NCBI GenBank assembly: GCA_029204225.1
Contig: CM055094.1
Coordinates: forward strand, 65,182,293 to 65,246,292
DNA from: Diphasiastrum complanatum
Taxonomy: Eukaryota > Streptophyta > Lycopodiopsida > Lycopodiales > Lycopodiaceae
Length of the DNA stretch: 64,000 nt
Direction of reading: 5' to 3'
Shown here piece by piece: positions 23,943-43,400 of this stretch. The notes below the pieces were generated by a model. It was not told the origin of the DNA, did no database searches, and saw only the letters and a list, made by a program, of their open reading frames with translations. The number at the start of each line of letters is the position of its first letter. Position 1 is the stretch's first letter. A program made the translations under genes and the position numbers.

Positions 23943-24091
23943 ATGAATGCTTTGACGTCCAACCTAGAGCGCCAGCAGCCTCCAGCTGAGTCCAGTAACC
24001 CCAGTCGGAAGTCCTATGCAGCAGCTGCAGCGCTGCCTATGGCCAAGAAGAACATGGGCGGCCGCCTCAGGCCTTCAGGGCTACATAGGTA
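23943..24091 (+). other. Possible first coding exon, unidentified
   Basis: An ATG at about 23943 opens a frame of some 49 codons with a GC-rich, Gln/Pro/Ala composition (SRKSYAAAAALPMAKKNMGG) unlike its AT-rich surroundings. It ends at CATAG/GTAGGT, a good plant splice-donor match. No acceptor or downstream exon was found. It could equally be the start of a non-LTR retrotransposon ORF1, or chance. No function is proposed. Confidence 0.25.
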
Positions 24092-24360
24092 GGTCCCATA
24101 AACCCACCTTGCACCCAGCCTCCCCAGTCTGGCGGATGGACTTGGCAGCTCCCAGTAGAATCACAGTGTGCAAGGCCCCAGTCCTTCATTTTTTTTTTCC
24201 CGGCGCCCCCAATGCTTAAGGGAATGGACAAAGCGCAATGCTCCAGAGTCCAGAGGCCGTAGTCCACCACCCACAGACAAACGAGGAACATGTAGATGCT
24301 TGATGCTTTGGAGTCTTCTTCTCGTCTCCACTCTACACTCTACTCTCTCACTACACTACT

Positions 24361-24432
24361 CTACTCTCTCACCCAATTTTCCTTTCCATAGACTCTAATC
24401 TACTCTCTCACCCAATTTTCCTTTCCATAGAC
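24361..24432. repeat. Perfect 33-bp direct repeat
   Basis: CTACTCTCTCACCCAATTTT and the next 13 bases occur identically at 24361-24393 and 24400-24432, separated by six bases. It continues a CT/AC-rich low-complexity tract that begins near 24325. Confidence 0.95.
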
Positions 24433-24577
24433 AGACATTTCTATTTTAACATTTGCCCAAAGTAGTAGAATGATGATTGATCATATCAACTCTCACACTC
24501 AAAGTGGTTAAAATGATCATATCAAGTCTCACATGGAAAGGTATAATAAACTGTGGATACTATGTTGGACAAAAAAA

Positions 24578-24733
24578 CTTGTAGTGTATTGCGGAATGGT
24601 CCTTTTAGTGACCTTTGCACCAAGTTCAATTGATTGTTTCGTTTTGGCTCAACCTAACGACCTCGACTTGATTTTATAGCCGTTTTATTGGGTGCAAAGG
24701 TCACGAAAAAGACCTGTTCCAAGCGTACAAGAC
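24578..24733. repeat. Fold-back with 29-base arms
   Basis: Arms 24593-24621 and 24691-24720 pair at about 25 of 29 positions, including an unbroken GTGACCTTTGCACC stem at the loop side. The loop is 69 bases. Weaker pairing (CTTGTA...TACAAG) extends the stem outward on both sides. The shape fits a plant MIRNA-type precursor or a small fold-back element; no target or terminal repeat supports either one. Confidence 0.6.
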
Positions 24734-26035
24734 TGTCTTGGCCTTTTACATTACAGATGAAAATATTTTTATGGCTCATAGATTCTAACTTTGTACGAGG
24801 TGAAATGTGCTCTCCCAAATTTTTAATGGACATTATATGAGTCTTAAACTATTATTGAAAAGTTTTATGGAATTCAAGATTTTGTAACCTACCACATGTC
24901 ACTTTCACAAATGATAATCTACTATACATATTATTTTTCAAAAGACAACCCACACACAATGCCTAAAATTGCAACGCCATTTGAAACCATAATTTCCAAA
25001 AGATTAGAGTTCCTTGCAAAATATCTCCATTGAAAAGATATGTATACATATTTGTAAGTTTTTCCAAGCAATAAAGAAAGGGCACTCATTACCAAAAAAG
25101 TGATAGGTGATGCTACTAAGAAGCTCTTATGCAAGGTTAAGTTGTCCAATAAGCTGAGTTGGTGAGGATTTTTTTGCTCTCCTTGGGTGAGAATGCAATT
25201 GCCTACACAAGTGAGGATGATACAATAGTTTTTTTTTTTAATTATTGAAAAAAAGATGTCATAATGAAAATCATTTATTCTTCTCTTCTACCTATTTGAT
25301 TGGGTTTGGCACATGACATTTGTGATATCATAGCCAAACTCAATCAAATAGCCATAATAATAAAATTAGAGCCACAATCAAGAGAACGACGTAGCATTCA
25401 TGTCGATACAGCCATGAAATTCAAATCACAAATAGAGCAACATATTTGAAGGGATGGAAGCAAATCAATACAAAATGGGGATGAGATTCATGTGGATTGG
25501 GCACATGAGACGCCCACGACTGGTCTCGGGTAGCGTGTCCACGCTAGGGATCAGTAGACCAACAACCCGTAAGTTATTTGTGACTATAAAGGAATTGGGG
25601 CCCTTATGTGTATAAGGTCATAATTAATGGTTGCAGGCCTAAACTCATGATGGTGGATTTGTATGGGTGTTGTAAAGCTACCTTTACAAGCTTTACTTCC
25701 GTGCCACTGGCGCCAGCAGTGCCGTTGCTACTCCTGGCGCCACCGGCCGTTGCTACTCCTGGCGCCACCGGTGCTGGCGCCACTGTGACCAGAATTTAGC
25801 CGATGCCAAGTTCCTATGGCTAAATCGGTTCTAGAGAAGTCCAGAGAGCTCAGATTGATGTGCAATCACCTCACACGATCTAGGCATGATTGAAGGAAGC
25901 TCGGGGATCAATAAATTTTAGAGAGAGAAAATGTGCTTTACCAGCCTGGGTAGAGTACTTGGTTTGAGGGGAGGTGGCGAATCCCACCAATACTATAGAG
26001 GAATGCGGGTTGCGACTCAGGGCGCCTGATTCAGA
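24734..26035. other. Intergenic, with a GC-rich tandem patch
   Basis: Mostly AT-rich without genes. At 25722-25744 and 25747-25769 the 23-base unit CCGTTGCTACTCCTGGCGCC (plus ACC) repeats exactly at a 25-base offset, within a patch of GGCGCC palindromes (25707-25790) far more GC-rich than its surroundings. An open frame of 63 codons covers it but shows no domain. Confidence 0.6.
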
Positions 26036-26250
26036 TCTCTGGAAAAAAGCTATGGATAAAGAATATTCATCTCGTATCAAGAACCAGACGTGGACGATTG
26101 TCGAATTACCTAAACGTAGTTGATTGCAAATGGATTTTCAAAGTCAAGTACAACGCAGATGGAAGCATCAACAAAGAAAGGCACGACTTGTAGCCAGAGG
26201 ATTTTCTCAGGTATACAATGTTGATTACACTGAGACCTTCAAGTGGTAGA
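26036..26250 (+). pseudogene. Ty1/copia reverse transcriptase, N-terminal fragment
   Basis: The plus strand reads LWKKAMDKEYSSRIKNQTWT then IVELPK, a frame change, CKWIFKVKYNADGSINKE and, in another frame, RHDL / ARLVARGFSQ and VDYTETF. These are the ordered blocks at the start of copia reverse transcriptase. At least two frameshifts occur within about 70 codons. Nothing of the catalytic half remains and no flanking element was recognised. Confidence 0.85.
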
Positions 26251-32286
<6,036 letters not shown>

Positions 32287-32385
32287 TATTTGTCTTATGC
32301 ATATTTTGAGAGTCTAGTTGGAGGTATAGTAGCCAACTAATAACATCAAGAATTCTTTATCATATAATTAGTTCATCATTTCATG

Positions 32386-32900
32386 ATAGTGGTATATGTT
32401 GAAAGATTTGATGGCAAGTAAGTTGTTGTTGCCCTCTCGTATGGCTTCTCAACTAAAGGATGCTAGTGTGAATGTCATGTTAAAGTTAACCTTTGCATTG
32501 ATTTTTGAACAAGAAATAAAGGTTGGTGTCATTATAACCTTAAATCATAAACTTTATCTTATATGTAATATAAAAGTAACATGTGTGACTATAATCTAAA
32601 CGAATTATTTATTCTAGGATGCTAATTCAAGAATCATGTGAATGCAATTTGACTTCATTGTTAAATGAACTTAAAGATTCTAGTTAAAATACATAATTTT
32701 GAAGTTAACATAAAGTTTAGTGGGAATTGGCGCTTAAATCCATGCACTTGAATGAGCTAAATATATACCTATTGTAACTAAAGATTATTGCAAAAAATCA
32801 TAGTATCATAAATTCCAGCATGAAGTAGGTTATAAGTTCATAACCTGACATTGTATTGGCAAGATGCAGCTTGTACAAGTATTGTGTAAAATTTGGACTC
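32386..32900. repeat. Diverged segmental repeat, copy A
   Basis: Related to 33825-34400. Shared blocks in order: TAGTGG...ATATGTTGA, AAGGATGCTA, AATAAA.GTTGGTGT, TAGGATGCTA, GTGAATGCAAT, AATTGGC and GCTAAATA. Where copy B has a long CT array, this copy has only short CCCTCTCG and CTTCTC strings. No gene is seen. Confidence 0.65.
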
Positions 32901-33409
32901 TTAGGAGAAATAAATTTGTGATGTGAAAATTTTCTTTAGATTCTTAAATAAAATAGGCTATTATTAATGATCTTGATTTAAACACAAAACTTCCTATCGA
33001 AATAGAAAACCACTTTTTGGTTCTTTGGAAGTTAATACCCTTAAAAGAATGCTAGTTCTACCTCACATTATGTCAGATTTCTTGGCCATAGACTTTGAAT
33101 AAACTTGTAATAGCCTAGAATTCACTTATGACGTGTTAAGGGGCAAGGCAATCATTAACCTTATTTCTATGACTGATATCAATTGGAAAAATTTTGAATG
33201 TAGCAATGTCATTTCTTCGGTTTTGCTTTGTACATATGGCATCACTTGATAGTTACAATATCAACATAACTCCTGTATGAACCTTCCATTCAGAAAGTTT
33301 GTCCAAATGAAATGAAAATGTTGTCCAATTATTTTTTATTTATTGGAACAATCTCAAAAGAAATATCAAAAGTGACATTCTAATTTGAAGGGTTGTTTCT
33401 TGTGGCCCT

Positions 33410-33455
33410 TGAGGTGAACGTGCATGGAGCTGCCACCCTTGGACCGTTCACCTCA
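33410..33455. repeat. Perfect 11-bp inverted repeat
   Basis: TGAGGTGAACG at 33410-33420 pairs with CGTTCACCTCA at 33445-33455 across a 24-base loop. Its function is unknown. Confidence 0.8.
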
Positions 33456-33613
33456 TCAGGCGAGATTGCATGCTCACTTTGAATAATTGCTATAAAAAAA
33501 CGCATCCAATAAAAGGAAAGTGTTGATGTAACTCAAGCTAAATAATTGCAAAAGCAAAATGACGACAAATAAGGAGAGTGTAGTTGTGTGCAAGTTAGTG
33601 TGTTAGTTGTTGT

Positions 33614-33650
33614 GACACACACACACACACACACGTGTGTGTGTGTGTGT

Positions 33651-33738
<88 letters not shown>
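33614..33738. repeat. Compound (AC)10(GT)10(CT)42 array
   Basis: 33614-33655 is a perfect, loop-free palindrome of AC followed by GT. It runs directly into a CT array at 33655-33738. Confidence 0.97.
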
Positions 33739-33740
<2 letters not shown>

Positions 33741-33763
33741 AAACATTGAACTAGACCATTTGA

Positions 33764-33865
33764 GAGTGAGTGATCTATGACGTAATAGTGGTTGATATGT
33801 ATGTTGAGATAATAGAGTGAGTGATCTATGAGGTAATAGTGGTTGATATGTATGTTGAGAGAATA
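33764..33865. repeat. 51-bp tandem duplication
   Basis: Units 33764-33814 and 33815-33865 begin GAGTGAGTGATCTATGA and differ at two positions. They sit between two CT arrays. The minus-strand frame across them shows the same 17-residue repeat, but it is not a gene. Confidence 0.95.
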
Positions 33866-33881
33866 TTTGGTGGGAAGTATT

Positions 33882-35700
<1,819 letters not shown>

Positions 35701-35739
35701 CCCTAATCGGACAGCTCCTGGGATTGATTACACCATTTG

Positions 35740-36430
35740 AGAAGGTATTGTTGTCCACGTGTCAATCAGCTAGGTTTGATGGGTTCTGGTTAGGTTAGAT
35801 TAGGGTGAGTCGAGAGCCCTATATTTGACGTGGACCAATAGGAATGTCGGAAGAGTGGTTGGCGGGGCGATAGTCGTGGACCGTGGTGCATGTCGTACGC
35901 AAGACCTGGGAAAAAAAAAGGGCACGACCCCAAAAGAAAGGGAGGTATTGTTTGGCTTTTAATTATTTTTCGTAGCAAAATGACAGAAAGGCTGGGGTCC
36001 AAGCGCAGAGAGGACAAGTCCTTAAAATAATTTACCCCTAAAACCCCCCCCCCCCCCCCCGCCCCCTCCTCGCATACCTCAATCGCAAAGATCAATAAAA
36101 ACCGCCACAGAATCATCACGATCTTGCCACGTGTTAGATGCTGAACCATTGGAGTTTACGATCTGTACGTGGCAAGAATCGAAGTGGTAGGGTGGAGAAT
36201 ATGCCCTGCTGTTAAAGCCCATAGCTACCCCGTTAGTCGTGTTTTTTTTTTTTTTTTTTCTCTCCTGGTGCCTTTCTTCTCGTTTCTCTTCTCGAGGAAA
36301 CGAGGAAGAGGGAGCATGAAACGTTCGAGGATATTAAATCGATCTCGTCCGGGGAGCGACGGACGGATCGTCAGGCTAAACACACGCATGTCGATGTGGA
36401 TCGTGAGCTTTTCTTCTGGATCAGAGTTGT
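35740..36430 (+). promoter_or_regulatory. Putative promoter region of the DUF936 gene
   Basis: ACGT-core sites cluster here: CCACGTGTC at 35755-35763, TGACGTGG near 35826, CCACGTGT at 36127-36134 and TACGTGGCAAG at 36166-36176. These resemble G-box and ABRE elements bound by bZIP or bHLH factors. TCTTGCCACGT (36122-36132) and ACGTGGCAAGA (36167-36177) form a perfect 11-base inverted repeat. Homopolymers C17 (36044-36060) and T18 (36242-36259) also lie here. The start of transcription is unknown, and about 1 kb separates this region from the ATG, so a 5' UTR intron is possible. A regulatory role is inferred from motifs alone. Confidence 0.4.
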
Positions 36431-37410
36431 GTTGATTTGGATCGTGATTTGTTTTCTGGCAAACGCAATGGAAAGTGTGATTAAAATAGTAAGAGCTTTT
36501 ATGTGGTTGTAAGTTTTATGGTGCGGAAATAGGTTTTGGAAGAAAGCGTGTGATGGAGTGCAATCGAGGAGTTTTGGAGCAGAGACGAGGTTGGTAGAGT
36601 GATGGCGTGACCAAGCTGGGATGTATTTGAGTTTGAAAGGTTGTGGAAGAAAAAGGAACGGGTAATGATAAATGGAGGAGGCAGGAGTAAAGAAAGAGGA
36701 TGATGAGGAAGGAAGAGTGAGATTGAGAAGATGGAGTTCTACGGATTGAATTCTATAACATGATTCCACTTGAGCTGAAGATAAAGTGAAGTTAGCTCAA
36801 TAAAGGCAAAAGTGATCAGAAACGATGATTTGTCGAGGAAAATGTTGACGGGACGTTTGTAAGAGCTCTTCACTTTGAAGAATAGCGCGCACTCGTAAAT
36901 GGTCCGGATGTTCGCCGATCAAAATTTGGCGACGAAATTGTTGTTGTGAGAGTGTGCAGAGCGAAGTTGACTGGAACAATCAATAAAAATAAACCACGGC
37001 ACACGTTCAGCAGTTTAGCATCTTATGAAATCATATTGCATCTTAAAGGTGACTGCTCGGAACTATTTGAATCAATCTGAAAGCTTTTCGGCATTCTGTA
37101 GACGGTTGCGTAAGACACTTTTATCACCTCATAATGCTAGCACTAAGGCGTGCTGCACGACATGTGCAAGCATTTTGTCACCTCCTTATGAGTTTTAGTC
37201 TTTGATGACAAATTTCTACAAATATCGATTTTTCTGGTGTTCTGGTATTCGCGAGTAGCCTTGATCGGTGTTCGAGTACTGCCAAGTCTTGCTTTCCAGA
37301 AAGATCGTGTATGAGCTTGTGAAAAAAACACAAATTAGCCCTTCAAAGACGAAAGTGTCAGATATCAAACCTTTACCCAATCAATTAACATCTTTGCGAG
37401 AACTCAAGAT

Positions 37411-40400
37411 ATGGCAACCTTAACGCCAGGGGTGTTGGTGAAATTGCTACAAAACATGAATACGGATGTAAAGGTGGCAGGAGAGCATCGTTCCGTTCTT
37501 TTGCAGGTTATAAGCATTGTTCCTGCCCTTGCAGGAGCTGACCTGTGGCCTAATCATGGTTTTTATATAAAAGTGTCCGACTCTTCCCATGCTACTTACG
37601 TTTCCCTGGCGGAAGAACACGACGAACTGATCTTGAGTGACAAATTACAGCTCGGACAATTCATTCACGTAGATAGGCTTGAGTATGGATCTCCAGTTCC
37701 GCTTCTAAAAGGCGTCAGGCCGCTTCCGGGAAGACACCAGTGCGTTGGAACCCCCGAGGACCTAGTAGCCACAGTCGTGCCATCCGGGAAGAATGCCTTC
37801 GCTGTTCATCCTGCTCCTAACGCATCATTGGAGGCTACTGAGAAAAATCTGTCCAGGAGTTCTTCAAAACGGTTTGATGCATCCGCAGTAGATAATCTTA
37901 CGGTAAAATCTAGTGAGAGATCGTCAACTGGATCAGATAGCATTCCTACGAACAACAGGCACAACGACCGGGCCGTTGTGAATGGATCTAATGTTTTGAC
38001 CAGGGTCTCTGATAGGTCTAATCAAGGCTCAATGCAAGCTTTTGCTACGAAGCTCAATGAAAGGCTCTCACAGAACCATCTGGAGAAGTCACGCGCAAAG
38101 CCTGGTGATGCTGCAGCGGGAAATAAAAAAAACGAAGAAGTGACACCTTCTAGTGCAATCCGTCAAAAAGCAAGAGGAGTCAAATCCAGGGGGCTCCCCG
38201 AGTGTTCCACATCGCATGTTGCTTCTCGGCCAAGCCTTACCTCGAGAAAAAGTTCTCTAGCTCCTGGATCCACCTTAACAGAAAAATTGCAATCAGAAAA
38301 GCGTATATCCACCGAGAGGGCGCCAGCAAGAAGGGGAGTTATCCGTTGCCCCGAGGAAAGGAAAGTTCCTTACAAAGAATTCCCCATCCGAAGCTCACAG
38401 AGTTCCAAGCAAGATTCTTTGAACGCAAGAAAGGTTTCTAGATTTGGAAGACCAATTAATGAGTTGTTTATTGCGGAGGGAAATAAGAAAAAATCCTCTG
38501 TTTTAACAAATGCGAGTGGGTTGAAAGTGAGGGAATTAGTCTCAGCCAGTTCTAAATCGCTGAGGAGGAGCTGGGAAGGATTGTTCGGAGTAAAGGAGGC
38601 TTACGAAAGTGCTGCTGGAAAACAGAGGAAAGGAGATTGTAAATATGCCCTCCGCAACATTGTAGGTACCTCCTTAATATCAAGTTCAAAAGTGCTACTA
38701 ACGGGTAACATTATTCTGTTTGACCTTCCTTCACATTAATCAACTTCAGCCACCTTCTCCTCACTTTGCGTTAGCTGGCGTTGGCATGGAAGCTTGCAAG
38801 TTTTTAAAATTTGAGCCTCTTTTAAGAGATAGTAAACCCTTGGTTTGCGAAGATATTGCTTCCATGTCTGTAACCAGATATCCGAGTTTTCTTAATCATC
38901 ACAAAGCACAAAAGAGCTTATGTTGACCGACTACATAACTTTTTTATACGTACTGACTGACTAACAGTTCGTTTTGATATATGTATGCCCTACCGGGGGG
39001 TGAAGTAGTTTAAAAGTGTCGTCCTGTTATGGTCAACAATTGACACTGGAATTTTAGGATTGAATCGTGTGGTGTGTTCTTTGCAAAACATGGACTGCAG
39101 GTTCCTGCCCCAAGGAGGTTGAGTGATAGCCATGTGATGCCACGAAAAGCTCAAGAAAAAACAAATATGTTACCCAAAACTGGAGCTGCAAAGATAGCTG
39201 AGAAAGCTCCTGGTATCACGCTTGTGAAGACTGTGGACTCACAATCTGATAGGACTTTACCTACTTTAAATCAAGCAATTATTAACAGCAAAAGATGGAC
39301 AGATGGTAGTATCCCTTGGGATTCCCTTCCAGCAAGTCTGGCTGCTATGGGAAAGGTCAGTCCAGTGTGCCTTCTTGAAGAAGCATCGTGGTACTTCACA
39401 TGCTGAAAGTTAGCTTTAAAACGTTTGGGCGTAGTTACTGAAATTTAAAATTGACAGTGCCAAAGGTGTGAAATTGCAAGATCAGGATACACCTTTGAAG
39501 GTTTTTAAAGATCTATAACAGAAGGTAGTTGGTAGTTATAAATTTATATCTAAATATGGTGATTGTTGTATGAAACTGATGTCATATTTTTTGGGAGATA
39601 AGCAGGCATTGTGAGAAAGAGGTTGTGCTTGAAGTAAATATTGTCACTTTCTCATTTTTAGGAAGCCATGCAAAGGCGAGATGCAGCCTCAGCAGCAGCC
39701 ATTGAAGCATTACAAGAAGCATCTGCAGCGGAAGGTGTTATTCGAAGCTTAAGGCGAGTGGCACTTACTAACCTTGTGAAGAGATTTATTTCAAAGTCTT
39801 TCAATAAGCAATGTAATAAATATCGAGCTTGTGAAATTAGACTTCTGACACTCAATTTTTCAGCAAGATATCGGAGAACTAGGTAGTTATGGCTTTCCAA
39901 GAGGTAGAGGAGATGCATTGTCATATGTGCTATCTTTTCCATTAAAAAGCAGAATATCTAGGATTTACTCTAATCTGCCTTTAGTTTGTTATTCTTGCCT
40001 TATGCTCTGAGTAGGACCATACTTAAATATTGTTGACAATCTCCTGTGGTTTTGGTGGATTATGTAAGTGGATAACATTCTTTGAGAGGATTGATTAGAG
40101 TGAATCCATGTATAGAAAACCAGAGTGAAAATAGATTCTGGCATCTTACTATCTTTCATATTGCTAAAAATCATGCATGTAACTAGGTTGTAGCTCAGAA
40201 TTTCTTAAGGAACTAGGCTACCTACCTCATGCCCAGTTGATGCTGTTGGCTCCTCTTGTCGCTTAGGCAAAATACTTAAATAGAAGAAGAAAGTATTTTT
40301 GAAACCTCAATCTATCATATATATTCTACAGATTCTAACTTTTCTGCCTTACCTGGGTCATTATATGCAAAAATTGCTTCTGTAGTATGAACTCTGAAGC

Positions 40401-43400
40401 TGTGTTAACCATTCCAGATTCAGCAATTTTTATTTATACCTACTGAAAAAAGTTTGTAAAAGATTTGTTTATTCTGACTTTTACGACAAACTGTCTCGCT
40501 ACGCAAACTATGGAAATTTGGATGCATGCTGCTAGAAGTGCATCAATACCTCGCTGCCTTTATTTATGCTACCACAACTGCAGAAATGTTAGAGACATGA
40601 ACTGCCTTGCTATGGGAACTATGAAAGCCTCGATCCAAGCTACCAGAACTGCATCAATATATGCTGCCAGAACTGCCTCGCTGCCTCTATCCATGCTACC
40701 ACAACTGCAGAAATGTTAGAAACATGAACTGCCTCGATCTAGGAACTGCCAGAACTTCGGGATTTGCATATATATGGAATCCATAGACAGGTCTGACAGC
40801 TGAGCTAACGGTGTAGGGTTTAAATTTCTGATGGTTTCTGATTTCTTTTGAGTTTTAGACAATAAAAAAAACAGACTAGTACGTTCCAGAATGTACAGAA
40901 TGTTCCGTCCTCAAAACCTCGGAATGGGTTTTTATGCTCTGAAGGGCAATATATTATTAACCTGGAAGATTTTCTTCCGGTGATGACATCAAAACCTTGT
41001 GACTTGCACATATGTTTTAATATCTTCACTTTTCATGATTGATTTTTTTAGAACTGCTAATATATTCAAATCCACTCTTACAGAGTACCAATGGAAATCT
41101 TCTGGAAGCTGGCTCTATGGAAAGCCGAATTTGTTTTTTGGGCTTTTAAGTTGTTTTTATTGGTTTTTTTATTGTTTTGAGTTGTTTTGTGTAGTTTTAG
41201 GGTTAAATAAAATGAAAAGCGTGGGTTGCTCACATTCCAGAATGTGGATGTGGATCGCAATCCGCTGCATCCATGACTGGAATAAGCCCTTATGTATTTT
41301 GACCTGCTAGAGCTTACAAAGGACACTCACTGATACCTTACACCGTGTTTCACTAAGTGAAGTACAGCAACAAATTTTAGAAAGGTGGCCTGATTAAGTT
41401 AAACTTTCAGGGATTACTTCAAAATCAAGCCTCGTAAGTACTTTTTACCTTTCGATTGATTATCGGGCTTCATTAGGTCATGCTTCTAGTTTCTACATGA
41501 ATTTGAAAATAGTGGTCTAGATAAACAGACCCTTCCCTGTCCCCTTACGTAAAATTCACATAAATGCCAGGAGGAGGGCTGCTAGAAGAACTTATGGCAT
41601 GAACACAAAGGTATAAACTTTATCTTTCTACTCCAATTATGATGTCTTTAGTGCGATATTGCAGAAATTTGAGAGTCAGATTGTCCACTTTTATCTTATG
41701 CACGTAGGTGCGAATATTCTTAAATCATATCACGAAGTAAAGAAATCAAATACTTTAATACTTCCTGTTGATAGCATCAAACGTGATGCATAATCATTAG
41801 AGCTGTGTATGTACTTTATTGCCAAGAAAATATCCATAGAATTTATATAGTACGTCGTCCATCATTTCTAGTATCTACTCTTATTGTGCTCATCAGCCTC
41901 CCTGTTTCTGCAGCTGTTATTTTTCTTTGGTTCTTGATCACAAAAACGTTGCCTGATCATCTCACACCAAATATTTGGTTCTGATTGCACATGCTTTGAT
42001 GCTCTTTAGTATCTACTTATGCTAGCCAGGACTTTAGAACAGAGCATGTTCCAGGTCACACAAACAACAATATAAAAAAAAACACCAAACCCTTGAAAGC
42101 ACTTTATGTAAGAGGAGAAAGCAAAAATAAGTTGACTATGCATTCCAGGGGGAGCCATCAACATCAATATCGTAAAAGATTAATAATGACTCTCCATTAG
42201 CGTAGTATGCAATGTGCATGATGAGCCTTTGTTTATTTTTCTCATTTGTTTCTGTACTGTACTATCATTACTTGTTTTGTACTTTCCTATTGCACTTGAA
42301 ATTTCTCTCAATCTTATCTATTATGATCTCAGATCTGGTGATGGCAACATTTTGTTCCTCAACACTGGTGATGAAAACGCCTTTTTAAGGTGATAATGAG
42401 ACTTTCGGCACTAGTAAATTGTAATAAACATCTCTCTCTTGAAGCTGGAGATATTCTTTGTACTGGCGATACTGCTGTGTGTAGGCCATGTTCTTTGACA
42501 GTGTATTTCACTTTGTCATGTCATCTCTTCTCCTTAACTTTTTCCCATTTATCTCTTCTGCTTAACTTTTCTCCATTTATCTCTTCTACTTAACTTTTCT
42601 CCATTTCTCCCTTCACTGAAGTTTGCTGTTCGTTCTTTGTGGAATCTTGTCTTATTTCACCCAAATCTATTCACAAAATCCTTTCAGTAGTATCAACAAC
42701 CCAAAGCAGCACTTCAATTGTATTTTCTTGCCTCCATTTCTGCTGTTGCTCCACCATGTTGGCCATTGTCACAAGAGCATCTTAAATATCTTTTTCTGCT
42801 GCAAAATTCTTTTGATATTTTTCTTTTGTAAATGTAGCTCTTCAAAAGATGAAGGATTGATTCTTGTAGCCAAACTTAGCCCTGTTACAAACACTTTCAA
42901 TGATGGAGCCAAACTGCTTATGGGTCGGACCCAAATCTTCATCATTCATTTTCCTGTCAACTGCAATTAAATCTATCAAGCTTTTGATTATGGTTAGAAT
43001 ACAAACAGTAAACCTAGACTCTGATGATAGACAATATATATATAGGCTGCAGCCTTGTGATGATAGCACGTTCATTCCCCAAACAGTTGCCTTCAATCTT
43101 TAGCCTGTACAGTTGGTTTTTCAAGAGTAGAACCCTTGATTTATCACATCAGCTTTGGAAGGAGACAGTATACTTCAAGGGATTGCCAGAGAAAATGGAC
43201 TTCCCATATGCAGCTACACTATATGTTACGATGAAGAGGATACACCTTGTCCTATTTATGAAGCAGTATCCTAGATTGCTTACAAGGAGCACAAGTTGCC
43301 TTTAGATACAAAATGTTCCACCTCTCATACAAGCAACCATTTGCCAACACGATGGCCCAGTCAGCGATTGCATCTATTCTCTCTAGAAGAGATCCTAGAG

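Noticed and set aside
25528-25545. TAGCGTG-TC-CACGCTA palindrome
   Set aside because: Only seven pairs; too short to separate from chance in 64 kb.
36371-36769. 132-codon minus-strand frame upstream of the DUF936 gene
   Set aside because: Low-complexity Ser/His/Ile-rich product with no family resemblance, in a likely promoter/5' UTR region.
38662-38739. Extension of the first DUF936 exon to the stop at 38739
   Set aside because: The extra 25 codons do not match the family, while a GTAGGT donor at 38662 joins in phase to the family-matching exon at 39101.
42523-42606. Three regular 28-base repeats, considered as a CRISPR-like array
   Set aside because: No spacers, pyrimidine-rich, inside a plant intron; an ordinary tandem repeat.
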